From Vibrio zhanjiangensis (GTDB lineage Bacteria; Pseudomonadota; Gammaproteobacteria; Enterobacterales; Vibrionaceae), in NCBI RefSeq assembly GCF_030161235.1, contig NZ_BSPW01000077.1:1-64000 (forward strand): 64,000 nucleotides of DNA, in the 5' to 3' direction. Positions 19,793-30,123 of the stretch are shown piece by piece. The position numbers and the translations under genes are program-made. How positions within the stretch are numbered: the stretch's first letter is position 1; the number at the start of each line of letters is the position of its first letter. The notes under the pieces were generated by a model. It saw only the letters and a program-made list of their open reading frames with translations. It had not been told where the DNA came from and made no database searches.

Positions 19793-20227
19793 ATGGGTAC
19801 AAATAAGTGCAAACTTAGTAAAAAAAGTTTAAATGCCATGACCTTAATCGAGCTATTAGTCGTGATGGTTTTGGTCAGTCTGCTGGCGCTGCTCGCTTAC
19901 CCCAACTATCAGCAGCAACTAAGATCTGCACACCGAACCACAGCGATCAGCGATCTCATCAAACTGCAATTGGAACTTGAGTATCGCGACAATCAGGGTG
20001 ATGAATGGGAAAATTTGATAGTTGAAGGGAGATGCCAAATCTGTCGCTCAAAGCCAGAACATTTTCGCTTTGAAATACACAATGATTCTGATGCAAACTA
20101 TCTCATTAAAGCCATAGCACAAGAGCAAAGTCAGCAGACTTTAGACAACTGCCTCGTTGCAAATAACAGCGATTATTTGAGCATCGATGCACGTAACCAA
20201 GAGTTTCCCAAAGATTGCTGGCAATAA
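19793..20227 (+). CDS. Type IV minor pilin, PilE-like
   Basis: 144 residues, divergent from the other four pilin genes. The leader is 15 residues (MGTNKCKLSKKSLNA), then MTLIELLVVMVLVSLLALLA with Glu at +5 if cleavage falls after Ala15. The usual residue at -1 is Gly, so Ala is atypical for PilD processing. The YPNYQQQLRSAHRTTAISDL segment is typical PilE. Two late Cys residues may form the pilin D-loop disulfide. Confidence 0.8.
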   Translation: MGTNKCKLSKKSLNAMTLIELLVVMVLVSLLALLAYPNYQQQLRSAHRTTAISDLIKLQLELEYRDNQGDEWENLIVEGRCQICRSKPEHFRFEIHNDSDANYLIKAIAQEQSQQTLDNCLVANNSDYLSIDARNQEFPKDCWQ

Positions 20228-20228
20228 A

Positions 20229-20253
20229 AAAGCCTGCATTCATTGCAGGCTTT
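20229..20253. terminator. Bidirectional terminator pilE/dnaJ
   Basis: 10-bp stem AAAGCCTGCA / TGCAGGCTTT with a 5-nt loop and A/T runs on both sides, lying between the convergent pilE-like gene and dnaJ. Confidence 0.8.
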
Positions 20254-20269
20254 CAAAACACGCTAGCGC

Positions 20270-21415
20270 TTAGCTGGTTAGGTCATCAAAAAACTTTTTA
20301 ACGCCATTGAAAAAGCCCTCAGCTTTAGGCTTATGTCGAGTTGCCGCTTCCCCGCCGCAAGAGTCTTCAAATTCTTTCAGTAGCTCTTTTTGACGGCTGC
20401 TTAAATTAACCGGCGTTTCGACCACAAGTTTGACGATCAAATCACCGATGCCGCCTCCGCGAACCCCTTTGACACCTTTACCGCGCATACGGAACATACG
20501 ACCAGTTTGTGTTTCGGTTGGTACTTTAAGATTGACACGGCCATCCAATGTTGGCACTTCAACTTCACCACCTAATGCCGCCATAGCAAAGCTCACTGGC
20601 ACTTCGCAGTACAGGTTATTGCCATCACGCTCAAAAATATGGTGCTCTTTGACATGAACTTGAACATACAAATCACCCGCTGGCGCGCCCATTTCGCCCG
20701 CTTCACCTTCACCAGATAAGCGGATACGGTCGCCAGTGTCTACGCCTGCTGGAATTTTAACGTTGAGCGTTTTGGTTTTCTGTTTGCGTCCTTGCCCATG
20801 ACATGAGTTACAAGGATCTTTAATGATTTTACCTTTACCGTGACACGTTGGACAGGTTTGCTGCACAGCAAAAAAGCCCTGACGCATCTGCACTTGACCA
20901 TGGCCATGACAGGTACCACAAGTTTCCGGCGCTGACCCTTTTTTCGCCCCGCTACCATCACAGACATCACAGTTAACAAGAGTGGGTACTTCAATCTCTT
21001 TAGAGACGCCACGCACCGCTTCTTCAAGTGATAATTCCATGTTGTAGCGTAAATCTGCACCGCGCTGAGCTCGTTGCTGACCACCGCCTCGGCGACCACC
21101 ACCAAAGATATCACCAAATACATCGCCAAAAATATCGCCAAAGTCAGCGCCTGCTCCACCACCGAAGCCTCCACCGCCCATACCACCTTGCTCAAATGCA
21201 GCATGTCCGTATTGGTCGTACGCTGCTTTTTTCTGTGGATCAAGCAAGACTTCGTACGCTTCTTTTACTTCTTTAAATTTATCAGACGCCGTCTCGTCAC
21301 CCTGATTACGATCGGGGTGGAACTTCATTGCAAGGCGCTTGTAGGCCTTTTTAATATCACGCTCTGATGCATCGCGGCCAACGCCTAATACTTCGTAAAA
21401 ATCACGTTTTGACAT
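20270..21415 (-). CDS. dnaJ: Chaperone DnaJ (Hsp40)
   Basis: 381 residues from [11 protein letters not shown]; the frame opens 5 codons earlier but the family start and length favour 21415. Domains in order: J-domain with HPD at 33-35 that stimulates the DnaK ATPase; Gly/Phe-rich linker; four zinc-binding CxxCxGxG repeats ([32 protein letters not shown]); C-terminal substrate-binding domains. It follows dnaK with 188 bp between them, containing a large hairpin. Confidence 0.97.
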   Translation of the reverse strand: MSKRDFYEVLGVGRDASERDIKKAYKRLAMKFHPDRNQGDETASDKFKEVKEAYEVLLDPQKKAAYDQYGHAAFEQGGMGGGGFGGGAGADFGDIFGDVFGDIFGGGRRGGGQQRAQRGADLRYNMELSLEEAVRGVSKEIEVPTLVNCDVCDGSGAKKGSAPETCGTCHGHGQVQMRQGFFAVQQTCPTCHGKGKIIKDPCNSCHGQGRKQKTKTLNVKIPAGVDTGDRIRLSGEGEAGEMGAPAGDLYVQVHVKEHHIFERDGNNLYCEVPVSFAMAALGGEVEVPTLDGRVNLKVPTETQTGRMFRMRGKGVKGVRGGGIGDLIVKLVVETPVNLSSRQKELLKEFEDSCGGEAATRHKPKAEGFFNGVKKFFDDLTS

Positions 21416-21473
21416 TTTCTTCGTCACCAATTTAGTACTGCAAACGACCTTTGTCGCTTGGTGTTTATATCAT

Positions 21474-21519
21474 TCTAGATAAGGATTCGAGACCTGCGCT
21501 TCGAGAACCATTATCTAGA
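21474..21519. repeat. Large stem-loop between dnaK and dnaJ
   Basis: Outer arms TCTAGATAA / TTATCTAGA are perfect (9 bp). An inner TCGA pair (around 21486 and 21501) extends the stem imperfectly around a GACCTGCGCT loop. It may be an mRNA processing or attenuation element, or a dispersed repeat. A second small inverted repeat, CGGGCG / CGCCCG, follows near 21543-21571. Confidence 0.5.
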
Positions 21520-21603
21520 CTGACAAGTTGCTTACAAACATACGGGCGCATGAGTTACCCCAAACGCCCGCAATCTTGCATCAAGCTAAGCCCGAGTTAA
21601 AAC

Positions 21604-23517
21604 TTATTTTTTCTCGTCTTTAACTTCTTCAAACTCAGCATCAACAACATCATCGTCTTGCTTAGGCTGTTCACCAGCTTCCGCGCCTGCTTGTTGTGCT
21701 TGAGCTTTTTGCTGAGCGATTTCCATTAGCTTTTGAGAAACCGTCATAAGCGCTTGAACTTTAGTGTCAATAGCGTCTTTATCGTCGCCACTTTTCGCTG
21801 CTTCAAGTTCAGAGATTGCAGTTTCAATTTTCTCTTTGTCTTCCGCTGGTAGAGCGTCACCCGCTTCTTCAACTTGCTTACGAGTACCGTGAATCATCTG
21901 GTCAGCTTGGTTACGAGCAGCCGCTAATTCTTCGAACTTCTTGTCCGCTTCCTTGTTTGCTTCTGCTTCTTGCACCATTTTCTCGATTTCTTCGTCGCTT
22001 AGACCACCAGACGCTTGGATAGTAATCTTCTGCTCTTTACCCGTTTGCTTATCTTTAGCTGAAACGTGCAAGATACCATCTGCATCAAGGTCGAAAGTCA
22101 CTTCGATTTGAGGCATACCACGCGGTGCAGGCTGAATACCTTCTAGGTTAAATTGGCCTAGAGATTTGTTGTACATAGCCTGTTTACGCTCACCTTGAAG
22201 AACATGGATAGTCACCGCGTTCTGGTTATCTTCAGCAGTTGAGAAGACTTGGTTCGCTTTGGTTGGGATAGTGGTGTTCTTCTCAACGAGCTTAGTCATC
22301 ACACCGCCCATGGTCTCAATACCTAGAGACAGAGGCGTTACGTCTAGAAGAAGAACATCTTTGACGTCACCCGCTAGTACACCACCTTGAACTGCAGCAC
22401 CCATAGCAACAGCTTCATCAGGGTTCACATCTTTACGAGCTTCTTTACCAAAGAATTCCGCGACTTTAGCTTGAACCATTGGCATACGAGTCTGACCACC
22501 AACTAGGATAACGTCAGTAATGTCGCCAACCGAAAGATCCGCATCCGCTAGAGCCACTTTCAAAGGTTCAAGAGAACGTTGTACTAGGTCTTCCACTAGA
22601 GATTCAAGTTTTGCACGTGTTACTTTGACGTTCATGTGCTTAGGACCGGTCGCATCAGCGGTTACGTAAGGTAGGTTTACGTCCGTCTGAGAAGTAGAAG
22701 AAAGCTCAATTTTGGCTTTTTCTGCGGCTTCTTTCACACGCTGCATCGCTAGAGGATCGTTCTTAAGATCGATACCTTGCTCTTTCTTGAACTCATCAAC
22801 CAAGTAGTTGATCATGCGGTTATCAAAGTCTTCACCACCTAGGTGAGTATCACCGTTAGTTGCTAATACTTCGAACGTTTTCTCGCCTTCAACTTCATCA
22901 ATCTCAATGATAGAGATATCGAATGTACCACCACCAAGGTCGTAAACCGCGATAGTGCGATCGCCACCTTTCTTATCAAGACCGTAGGCCAGTGCGGCAG
23001 CCGTTGGCTCGTTGATGATACGTTTTACTTCTAAGCCAGCAATACGGCCAGCATCTTTTGTTGCTTGACGCTGTGCATCGTTAAAGTAAGCAGGCACTGT
23101 GATAACGGCACCAGTGACTTCCTCACCAAGAAAGTCTTCAGCCGTTTTCTTCATTTTTTTCAATACTTCAGCAGACACTTGTGGTGCAGCCATCTTCTGG
23201 CCTTGTGCTTCTACCCAAGCGTCACCGTTATCAGCCTTAACAATTTTGTAAGGCATGATTTCGATATCACGCTGAACTTCTTCATCTTCAAAGCGACGAC
23301 CAATTAGACGCTTAATTGCAAATAGCGTGTTTTCTGGGTTGGTTACCGCTTGACGTTTCGCTGGCTGGCCTACTAATGTCTCACCATCGGTATACGCAAT
23401 AACCGATGCCGTTGTACGCTCACCTTCTGCGTTTTCAATTACGCGAGGCTTGTCACCGTCAAGAACAGCGACACAAGAGTTAGTAGTACCTAAGTCAATA
23501 CCAATGATTTTACCCAT
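21604..23517 (-). CDS. dnaK: Chaperone DnaK (Hsp70)
   Basis: 637 residues, family length. The start [18 protein letters not shown] gives the first phosphate-binding loop. The ATPase domain contains [26 protein letters not shown] and [10 protein letters not shown]. The linker [16 protein letters not shown] leads to the substrate-binding domain and an acidic tail ending EEVKDEKK. It works with DnaJ and GrpE, both in this window. A sigma-32 type promoter lies upstream. Confidence 0.98.
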   Translation of the reverse strand: MGKIIGIDLGTTNSCVAVLDGDKPRVIENAEGERTTASVIAYTDGETLVGQPAKRQAVTNPENTLFAIKRLIGRRFEDEEVQRDIEIMPYKIVKADNGDAWVEAQGQKMAAPQVSAEVLKKMKKTAEDFLGEEVTGAVITVPAYFNDAQRQATKDAGRIAGLEVKRIINEPTAAALAYGLDKKGGDRTIAVYDLGGGTFDISIIEIDEVEGEKTFEVLATNGDTHLGGEDFDNRMINYLVDEFKKEQGIDLKNDPLAMQRVKEAAEKAKIELSSTSQTDVNLPYVTADATGPKHMNVKVTRAKLESLVEDLVQRSLEPLKVALADADLSVGDITDVILVGGQTRMPMVQAKVAEFFGKEARKDVNPDEAVAMGAAVQGGVLAGDVKDVLLLDVTPLSLGIETMGGVMTKLVEKNTTIPTKANQVFSTAEDNQNAVTIHVLQGERKQAMYNKSLGQFNLEGIQPAPRGMPQIEVTFDLDADGILHVSAKDKQTGKEQKITIQASGGLSDEEIEKMVQEAEANKEADKKFEELAAARNQADQMIHGTRKQVEEAGDALPAEDKEKIETAISELEAAKSGDDKDAIDTKVQALMTVSQKLMEIAQQKAQAQQAGAEAGEQPKQDDDVVDAEFEEVKDEKK

Positions 23518-23640
23518 CAGGCTATCTCCGAATAAATTCTATTTTCGTTTTGCTATATCCCCTATGTGGGGATGGAGAATAGGGATTCAACCCTTATCCA
23601 CAAACTAAAATAATTTTGTTTGTTTCACTTATGCCAAATA

Positions 23641-23667
23641 AATAAGGGCGGTAAATGTCTTTTCAAG
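23641..23667 (-). promoter_or_regulatory. Sigma-32 promoter of dnaK
   Basis: On the minus strand CTTGAAA (23661-23667) is followed after 12 nt by CCCTTATT (23641-23648), close to the heat-shock consensus CTTGAAA / CCCCATNT. The leader to the dnaK ATG is about 120 nt and contains the inverted repeat ATCCCC-TATGT-GGGGAT at 23557-23573. Confidence 0.65.
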
Positions 23668-23707
23668 GGGATAGTGAAAAAAAAATGAAAATATTTTTGC
23701 TATAAAA

Positions 23708-23730
23708 AAGCGAGGCTATTGGCCTCGCTT
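23708..23730 (-). terminator. Terminator of DAACS symporter gene
   Basis: AAGCGAGGC / GCCTCGCTT stem with a 5-nt loop and TTTTTTAT on the minus strand, just after the symporter stop. Confidence 0.85.
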
Positions 23731-23757
23731 CAGATTAGATTGATTCAGATTCGAATA

Positions 23758-25029
23758 TTAAGCATTGGCTTCAGAGGCTGCTAATTCCTGCTCTTGCTTA
23801 CCAATTTCACCTTCCGTTTTGGCGACAATGGTATTCACCGCGGTATCACCGACGACGTTTGAGGAGGTACAGAACATGTCATTGATACGGTCAACCGCAG
23901 CAATGATGGCTAAGCCTTCTGGTGGCAAGCCCAATTGGTGAAGCAATACACCTACCATAACAACACCGCCACCCGGAACACCGCCTGCGCCGATAGAAAG
24001 CAGAAGAATGGTTAAACCGAGCGTAAACACATCCGCCGTGTTAATCGGCTGACCAAAAGCGTTAGCAACAAAAATAGTTGCAAGTGCAATATAGATAGAC
24101 ACACCCGACATATTCATGGTTGCGCCTAGTGGCACACCAAAGCCTGCGACTGACTCAGACACTTTAAGCTTCTCGGTCAGGGTTCGCATGGTCACAGGGA
24201 TCGTCGCATTTGAACTCGCTGTCGAGAGCGAAAAGAGGATTTGTTCACGGGTTGCACGAAGGAAAGCTTTTGGAGACGTTCCTGTCGTAATGCCAACCGC
24301 CATTGGGTAGAAGACAAAAATCCAGAACACCAACATGGTAATCACGAGCGCGACATAGCTTGCAACAGAGCCTAACGTATGGGCATCCAACGTTGCACCT
24401 AATTGAATCATAAGCGCAAACACACCGTATGGAGCAAGGCTCATTACCAAGCCGACCAACTTCATCATGATTTCATTCGCCATTTTAAAGGTGCGAATGG
24501 CTGGGCCACCTCGTGAATCCAATGCTTGGATGGCAAGGCCTGTCAGAATCGCCATAAAGATGATTTGTAACATATCACCGTTAGCAAAAGCTTGAATTGG
24601 ATTGCTCGGTACGATGTTAACGACCAAAGAAAAGATATCTGGGGTTTCCGTTGTGGTCAGCTTTACTGACTCTGAAATCGTGCCTGCTAAATTGGCATCA
24701 GCACCAGGTTGTACAATCAACCCCACGGTCAACGCCACCGCGATAGCGATAATGGTATTGATGATATAAAGCGCAAAGGTTTTTCCACCAAGACGGCCGA
24801 ATGCGCTAATGTCTTTGAGATCAACAATGCCGCAGACGATAGACACGTAAACTAAAGGCACGACAAGCAGTTTGATCAAGGATACAAACATGCCTCCTGC
24901 CCCTTCTGCTGCGCCAAGTAGATAAGTATCAAAGATAGCGACCCCGCTAAACAGATACTGTATCGCAGTACCGATAAGTAAGCCTGCAAATAAGCCTACG
25001 AAAATTTTGCTCGATAGAGATTTGTCCAT
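23758..25029 (-). CDS. DAACS-family dicarboxylate/amino acid:cation symporter
   Basis: 423 residues starting at the second of two adjacent Met codons, which has GGAG at the better 7-nt spacing. An inner-membrane protein with about eight hydrophobic segments. Family landmarks: the serine-rich re-entrant loop SLSTASSNATIPVTM, ATMNMSGVSIYIALATIFVA, and the second loop ILLLSIGAGGVPGGGVVM with the Asp-bearing helix IAAVDRINDMFCTSSNVVGD. It imports glutamate, aspartate or C4-dicarboxylates with Na+ or H+; the exact substrate cannot be read. Monocistronic. Confidence 0.88.
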   Translation of the reverse strand: MDKSLSSKIFVGLFAGLLIGTAIQYLFSGVAIFDTYLLGAAEGAGGMFVSLIKLLVVPLVYVSIVCGIVDLKDISAFGRLGGKTFALYIINTIIAIAVALTVGLIVQPGADANLAGTISESVKLTTTETPDIFSLVVNIVPSNPIQAFANGDMLQIIFMAILTGLAIQALDSRGGPAIRTFKMANEIMMKLVGLVMSLAPYGVFALMIQLGATLDAHTLGSVASYVALVITMLVFWIFVFYPMAVGITTGTSPKAFLRATREQILFSLSTASSNATIPVTMRTLTEKLKVSESVAGFGVPLGATMNMSGVSIYIALATIFVANAFGQPINTADVFTLGLTILLLSIGAGGVPGGGVVMVGVLLHQLGLPPEGLAIIAAVDRINDMFCTSSNVVGDTAVNTIVAKTEGEIGKQEQELAASEANA

Positions 25030-25264
25030 CATGCATCTCCAGGATGTTGTGTATGTATTTTATGGTTTTATAATTTAAACTGCCCATTTACGAGACAGGA
25101 ATCGCACATAATACACACAAAGGCAACAAAATAAAGCCACTGTTTACGTTAGTGTTACATTTATCCAATAGGAAATTAATTTTCTTATCAGCCTATCTCA
25201 GGAAATAATTCAATAAATCAATACATTCAACCGCCATCTTGTCAGTGCTCTGACAAGATAAAAA

Positions 25265-25286
25265 AAGAGAGGCAAATGCCTCTCTT
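25265..25286 (-). terminator. grpE terminator
   Basis: AAGAGAGGC / GCCTCTCTT stem, 4-nt loop, then TTTTT on the minus strand, 28 bp after grpE. Confidence 0.85.
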
Positions 25287-25313
25287 CGTTCGGTTAGATA
25301 TATGCTCAGGTTA

Positions 25314-25919
25314 TTACTTGGACACCATCACCATCGCTGGGCGAATAACTCGACCGTTCAGCTCATAACCTTTTTGCATCACAAACATGACGGTATTTGA
25401 TTCATGATCCGGACTTTCTTGAATCGACATGGCTTGGTGCATCTCTGGATTGAAAGTTTCGCCTTCAGGATTAATTTCTTTAAGGCCAAATTTTGCCACC
25501 GCATCAACAAACGTTTTATGGGTTAGCTCAACCCCTTCAATGATCGGCTTAACCGCTTCATTCTCAGCATCGGCAGACTGAATTGCACGCTCTAAGTTAT
25601 CAATAACCGGCAGCAATTCCTCAGCAAATCGGTTCAAAGCATATTTGCGGGCTTTATCGATTTCAGCTTCTGTACGGCGGCGCATATTTTCAACTTCAGC
25701 CTTAGCACGTAATACCGAATCTTGTTGTTCCTTCACTTTGGCTTCGCTAGAAAGTAAAGCCGCCTCAAGTTGAGCAATCTTTGAATCTGACTCAACGCTT
25801 TCCGTCTCTTCGTTCCATTCGATATCAGCTTCTGTACCTACAACTTCGGCTTCAATATCTTGTACCGTCTCTTGCTGCTGTAGTTCTTCTTGGTTAATTT
25901 TGTTTTCTTCGTTGCTCAT
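25314..25919 (-). CDS. grpE: Nucleotide exchange factor GrpE
   Basis: 201 residues from [13 protein letters not shown], preceded by GGAGATATC; the frame is open 8 codons further but without a ribosome site. An acidic disordered N-terminus leads into a long coiled coil (about 50-110, with [25 protein letters not shown]) and a C-terminal beta domain with [11 protein letters not shown] and [20 protein letters not shown]. It releases ADP from DnaK. It has its own heat-shock promoter and terminator. Confidence 0.97.
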   Translation of the reverse strand: MSNEENKINQEELQQQETVQDIEAEVVGTEADIEWNEETESVESDSKIAQLEAALLSSEAKVKEQQDSVLRAKAEVENMRRRTEAEIDKARKYALNRFAEELLPVIDNLERAIQSADAENEAVKPIIEGVELTHKTFVDAVAKFGLKEINPEGETFNPEMHQAMSIQESPDHESNTVMFVMQKGYELNGRVIRPAMVMVSK

Positions 25920-26017
25920 GATATCTCCAGAATTTAATTCCATCTGTATCTAATGCTTCACGTTTATTGCTTTTTAGATACATAAAAATTCGCATAAATA
26001 GCTAACTTGCCATTATT

Positions 26018-26043
26018 ATGGGGATGAAGATTGTCGAATCAAG
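26018..26043 (-). promoter_or_regulatory. Sigma-32 promoter of grpE
   Basis: Minus strand CTTGATT (26037-26043), 13 nt, then CCCCATAAT (ending near 26015-26018), a very good heat-shock promoter match about 100 bp before grpE. It overlaps the region upstream of the divergent nadK. Confidence 0.75.
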
Positions 26044-26064
26044 CCTATTTAGTGCGGAAAACCT

Positions 26065-26949
26065 ATGAAAAAGCCTTTTGAAGTGATCGCCATCATTGGT
26101 AAACCCAGAGATCAGCAAGCCATTCAGACTCATAGAGACTTATATAACTGGCTCAAATTTGAAGGCTATCAGGTTTTTATTGATGACCGATTGGCTGACA
26201 TTTTAAGCGATATACCACGCGAGGACTTCTCTAGCCTTATCGAGCTTGGTAAAGCCGCTGATCTGGCGATTGTTGTCGGCGGTGATGGTAACATGCTTGG
26301 GGCAGCCAGAGTTCTGTCTCGATTTAATATTGCTGTTATCGGCGTGAACCGAGGAAGCCTTGGCTTTTTAACTGACCTCAATCCTGAAGATTTTCAAACC
26401 GCGTTAAAAAAAGTATTGGATGGCGAATTTATTACTGAAGAGCGATTTTTGCTCGAAGCCGAGGTGCATCGCCACGGGCAAGTGAAAAGCCACAATGCGG
26501 CATTAAATGAAGCCGTCCTTCACCCGGGGCAAGTGGCACATATGATTGAATTTGAAGTGTATATTGATAAAAACTTTGCTTTCTCTCTGCGTGCAGATGG
26601 TCTGATAGTTTCAACGCCAACAGGCTCAACTGCCTATTCGTTGTCAGGTGGCGGCCCTATTCTCTCTCCGAGCCTAAATGCCATTTCTCTGGTACCCATG
26701 TTTCCACATACGCTTTCAAGTCGACCTCTGGTTGTCGATAGTAAACGTCGAATTCGGCTTGTGGTGTCACCAGAAAATAGAGGGACTCAAGAAGTCAGTT
26801 GTGATGGACAAGTGTCTTTGCCTGTATCGCCAGGGGATGAGGTCCATATCTATCAGAGCCCGAATACATTGCACTTAATTCACCCTAAAGATTACAGCTA
26901 CTATCACGTACTGAGAAACAAACTTGGTTGGTCGAGCCGATTATTTTAA
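26065..26949 (+). CDS. nadK: NAD kinase
   Basis: 294 residues. It phosphorylates NAD+ to NADP+. Signatures present: [15 protein letters not shown] (GGDGN phosphate-binding motif), [19 protein letters not shown] (NE/D), and [22 protein letters not shown]. It is divergent from grpE, 145 bp apart, a linkage common in gammaproteobacteria. Confidence 0.97.
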   Translation: MKKPFEVIAIIGKPRDQQAIQTHRDLYNWLKFEGYQVFIDDRLADILSDIPREDFSSLIELGKAADLAIVVGGDGNMLGAARVLSRFNIAVIGVNRGSLGFLTDLNPEDFQTALKKVLDGEFITEERFLLEAEVHRHGQVKSHNAALNEAVLHPGQVAHMIEFEVYIDKNFAFSLRADGLIVSTPTGSTAYSLSGGGPILSPSLNAISLVPMFPHTLSSRPLVVDSKRRIRLVVSPENRGTQEVSCDGQVSLPVSPGDEVHIYQSPNTLHLIHPKDYSYYHVLRNKLGWSSRLF

Positions 26950-26975
26950 GCTGAGTACACTTTTGGTTTTTGAGA

Positions 26976-26999
26976 AAGGTTAATGACGTCATTAACCTT
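26976..26999. terminator. 24-bp palindrome between nadK and sodC
   Basis: A perfect 24-bp palindrome (arms AAGGTTAATGAC / GTCATTAACCTT, no loop) between convergent nadK and sodC. It probably acts as a bidirectional terminator, though neither side has a strong T-run. Confidence 0.55.
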
Positions 27000-27015
27000 C
27001 CCTATCGGCAAACCG

Positions 27016-27528
27016 CTACTTAATCACACCACACACAATTCTTGCGCCGCCACCACCAAGTGGTGCAGGATGGTCAGAATGGTTATCGCCTCCGGCATGA
27101 ATCATCAATGCACGGTTTTTCACATCAGTTAACTGTACTCTTGGTGCTAATACAGGTTGAGTTGCCATACCTTTTGCATCGACATAAAGCGCAGGTAAAT
27201 CACCAAGATGGTTGTCATCAGTCCAAGGGGTTCCATGCTTACCTGTTTGTTTGGGATCATAATGCCCACCAGCTGCGCCACCCAACACGGTTTTACCCTC
27301 TTTCATGGCGCTGTCACATGACGCGTTAGTATGAACATGAAATCCATGTAATCCAGAAGGTAAGCCACTCAAATTTGGGGTAAAAACGGTGCCATAAGAC
27401 GTTTGTTCAATTGAAACGCTACCAACGGATTTTCCTGAATTTAGGTCCACCATATCGACATTCGTCGTCCCCGCCATTGCCGTTGCCGAACAAAACATCA
27501 TCAAGGATACAAGTTTTGCTTTGTGCAT
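27016..27528 (-). CDS. sodC: Periplasmic Cu/Zn superoxide dismutase
   Basis: 170 residues with a signal peptide ending ATAMA. Copper and zinc ligands are in [16 protein letters not shown] and the terminal [11 protein letters not shown]; Cys residues in NASCDS and RIVCGV form the family disulfide. It converts superoxide to hydrogen peroxide and oxygen in the periplasm. Monocistronic and convergent with nadK. Confidence 0.95.
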   Translation of the reverse strand: MHKAKLVSLMMFCSATAMAGTTNVDMVDLNSGKSVGSVSIEQTSYGTVFTPNLSGLPSGLHGFHVHTNASCDSAMKEGKTVLGGAAGGHYDPKQTGKHGTPWTDDNHLGDLPALYVDAKGMATQPVLAPRVQLTDVKNRALMIHAGGDNHSDHPAPLGGGGARIVCGVIK

Positions 27529-27715
27529 TAGGTATTCTCCATTTCTATTTCGTGTAACACCAAAGTACTTAGGTTACAGGCTATTGTTCTACAAACTTCA
27601 TTGACTATAACGCTTAACGTTATCATTCGTGAAATTAAAACCACCTATTAATAACATAGGAAATACCAATCTCTATGTGAGTGACAAAACAACAATATTT
27701 TGGTTTACTCTTCTT

Positions 27716-27757
27716 TACTGTATAAAGAAACAGTATATACTGTTTCTTTATACAGTA
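27716..27757 (+). promoter_or_regulatory. Double LexA (SOS) box in a 42-bp perfect palindrome
   Basis: Two 16-bp LexA sites, CTGTATAAAGAAACAG (27718-27733) and CTGTTTCTTTATACAG (27740-27755), are reverse complements of each other. Together with the TATATA centre they make one perfect 42-bp palindrome, ending 24 bp before the recN ATG. LexA repression and SOS induction of recN is established in E. coli. Confidence 0.88.
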
Positions 27758-27781
27758 TTGGTAATTCAAATAGGTGCAAAA

Positions 27782-29446
27782 ATGCTGGCTCATTTAAGTG
27801 TTAATAACTTTGCCATTGTTAAATCGCTGCAACTTGAACTTTCACAAGGCATGACAACCATCACAGGCGAAACTGGGGCAGGCAAATCCATTGCGATAGA
27901 TGCTCTAGGGCTGTGTTTAGGAGGACGAGCCGATGCCAGCATGGTAAGACAAGGGGAAGAAAAAACCGAAGTCAGTGCCGCCTTCACTTTAGAAGACAAC
28001 ATGAATGCCACACGCTGGCTGGAAGACAATGATTTGCTCGATGGCAATGACTGTATTTTGCGCAGAATCATCAATAAAGAGGGCCGCTCAAGAGCCTTTA
28101 TTAACGGCAGTCCAGTGCCACTTTCACAGCTCAAAAGTTTAGGGCAGTTATTGATCAACATTCATGGCCAGCATGCTCATCACCTGCTAATGAAAAATGA
28201 TCACCAAATGGCAATGTTAGACCAATACGCTGGACACGGAAATTTATTAAAAAATACCCGGAATGCTTACCAAATTTGGCGTGAAGCGGATAACCACCTA
28301 AAACGACTCAAAGAAAATAGCGCAGCCAATTTGGCGCAAAAACAACTCCTTGAGTATCAAATCAAAGAGCTTAATGAGCTTGCTCTTGACGAGGATGAAT
28401 ATGAACAACTCGAACAAGAACACAAACGACTATCCAATAGCGGAGAATTGGCCTGCATCTGTCAACAAGCCATCGAACTTATATACGAAGGTGAAGAAGT
28501 TAATGCGCTTGGTATTCTCCAATCAGCCAACCACTCCTTAGCTCAACTAGCAGAGCTAGATAATACATTGAGCCAACTTCCGGATATGCTCGCAGAAGCC
28601 ATCATCCAAATTGAGGAAACAAACCGTGAGCTACGTAGCTACCTTGAGAACATAGAGGTCGATCCTGCACGAATGAACTATGTTGAGGAACGTTTTTCAA
28701 AAGTTATGTCCATGGCTCGTAAACATCATGTACTGCCTAGTGAGCTATACCAGCATCACCAAGACTTGCTCGCACAAATTGCCGAACTGGATTGCTCAGA
28801 TGAGAAGCTAGAGGAATTGCAACAAGGCGTTGAGCAGGCCTACCAAAACTTTCTTATCAAAGCCAAGAAACTCGATAAGTCACGCTGCCGTTATGCCAAA
28901 GAGCTCAACAAGTTAATCACCACCAGTATGCATGAACTGAGTATGGAAAAAGCGCAGTTTTGTATCCAAGTGGATAAGCTCAGCTCACACCCTTCTCCTC
29001 TTGGCATTAATAGCGTCTGTTTCTTAGTGTCGACGAATCCGGGGCAACCACTAGAGCCAATCGCTAAGGTCGCATCGGGAGGAGAGCTGTCACGAATATC
29101 ACTTGCCATACAAGTTATCACCGCGCAAAAGGTTGACACCCCAAGCCTTATTTTTGATGAGGTTGATGTAGGAATAAGTGGCCCAACAGCTGCTGTGGTG
29201 GGCAAGATGCTGCGTAAACTGGGAGAGTCAACGCAGGTTCTTTGTGTCACTCACCTGCCCCAAGTTGCAGGCTGTGGTCACCAACAACTCTTTGTCGCCA
29301 AACAAACCAAAGCAGGAAAAACCGAAACACAAATGCGCGCACTGGATAATGAACAAAGAATCTCCGAGCTCGCCCGTTTGTTAGGCGGCAGTGAAATTAC
29401 TGAATCAACCATAGCCAATGCCAGAGAGTTGCTGATAGCTGCATAA
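27782..29446 (+). CDS. recN: DNA repair protein RecN
   Basis: 554 residues from [15 protein letters not shown], with AGGTG 6 nt upstream. The open frame runs upstream to 27629 through the LexA sites, so that extension is not coding. An SMC-like ATPase: Walker A GETGAGKS at 29-36, a central coiled coil, ABC signature [12 protein letters not shown], Walker [13 protein letters not shown]. It acts in double-strand break repair with RecA. RecN is strongly SOS-induced, in line with the two LexA boxes. Confidence 0.97.
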   Translation: MLAHLSVNNFAIVKSLQLELSQGMTTITGETGAGKSIAIDALGLCLGGRADASMVRQGEEKTEVSAAFTLEDNMNATRWLEDNDLLDGNDCILRRIINKEGRSRAFINGSPVPLSQLKSLGQLLINIHGQHAHHLLMKNDHQMAMLDQYAGHGNLLKNTRNAYQIWREADNHLKRLKENSAANLAQKQLLEYQIKELNELALDEDEYEQLEQEHKRLSNSGELACICQQAIELIYEGEEVNALGILQSANHSLAQLAELDNTLSQLPDMLAEAIIQIEETNRELRSYLENIEVDPARMNYVEERFSKVMSMARKHHVLPSELYQHHQDLLAQIAELDCSDEKLEELQQGVEQAYQNFLIKAKKLDKSRCRYAKELNKLITTSMHELSMEKAQFCIQVDKLSSHPSPLGINSVCFLVSTNPGQPLEPIAKVASGGELSRISLAIQVITAQKVDTPSLIFDEVDVGISGPTAAVVGKMLRKLGESTQVLCVTHLPQVAGCGHQQLFVAKQTKAGKTETQMRALDNEQRISELARLLGGSEITESTIANARELLIAA

Positions 29447-29614
29447 ATACAGAGCATTAACCAGAGACTTTATTAAGATTTGCTAAGAGATTGCAACTTA
29501 ATTCAAAAATCGAGGTCTGAAACTGTTCAAAACAAGATGAGTTTTTTACTTTAGCGCTCAGCTTGTTTATTATCAGCCCAATTTAAGAAGTTTCCGTTAC
29601 AAGAATTGATTCAT

Positions 29615-29977
29615 ATGCAAATAAAAAAGTGGCTTGTTATTGCGCTCCCACTCTCGATGACACTTTTATCAGGCTGTTCTCTACTGGAAAGGCTTGTATA
29701 CCGGATTGATATCAATCAAGGTAACTATGTAGAGCAAAAAGCCGTCGACCAGCTGAAATTTGGCATGACCAAAGAGCAAGTTCGCTTTGTTCTAGGCTCA
29801 CCCATGCTAGTCGAAAATGGTTATCCCAATACTTGGTATTATATTGATCATCAAACTGAAGGGCACCAAGATTCTGTGCAAAAGAACCTTATCGCCCACT
29901 TTAATGATAAAGGTGAGCTGATCAATATTGAAGGTGACTTCCCAACCAGTCCAAGTTTTTTTGAAAAGATCCATTAA
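29615..29977 (+). CDS. bamE: Outer membrane assembly lipoprotein BamE
   Basis: 120 residues from ATG 29615. The signal peptide ends LLSGC (lipobox), so it is lipidated and outer-membrane anchored. The SmpA/OmlA fold is shown by [20 protein letters not shown] and NTWYYIDHQ. It is part of the BAM complex with BamB, whose gene is at the right edge of the window. The neighbourhood recN-bamE-rnfH-ratA-smpB-ssrA is the conserved gammaproteobacterial order. Confidence 0.95.
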   Translation: MQIKKWLVIALPLSMTLLSGCSLLERLVYRIDINQGNYVEQKAVDQLKFGMTKEQVRFVLGSPMLVENGYPNTWYYIDHQTEGHQDSVQKNLIAHFNDKGELINIEGDFPTSPSFFEKIH

Positions 29978-30025
29978 AGCCGTTGCTTTAAACATAGGTT
30001 TAGAATAAGCCTTTAAAACATAGAT

Positions 30026-30067
30026 AAAAGAAAAGGGTTGAAGTCTAGGCTTCAACCCTTTTCTTTT
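30026..30067. terminator. Bidirectional terminator bamE/rnfH
   Basis: An 18-bp perfect stem (from AAAAGAAAAGGGTTGAAG at 30026) with a 6-nt loop and A/T-rich ends, between convergent bamE and rnfH. Confidence 0.88.
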
Positions 30068-30123
30068 AACCGATTAAATAGCAAATCTTGGGCTTGTGAA
30101 TAGGCACATAACCGTGATGGTCA

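Noticed and set aside
21028-21367. Plus-strand ORFs inside dnaJ
   Set aside because: Shadow frames antisense to the strongly conserved dnaJ coding sequence.
27629-27781. N-terminal extension of the recN frame
   Set aside because: It runs through the LexA palindrome and lacks similarity to RecN; the ATG at 27782 has the ribosome site.
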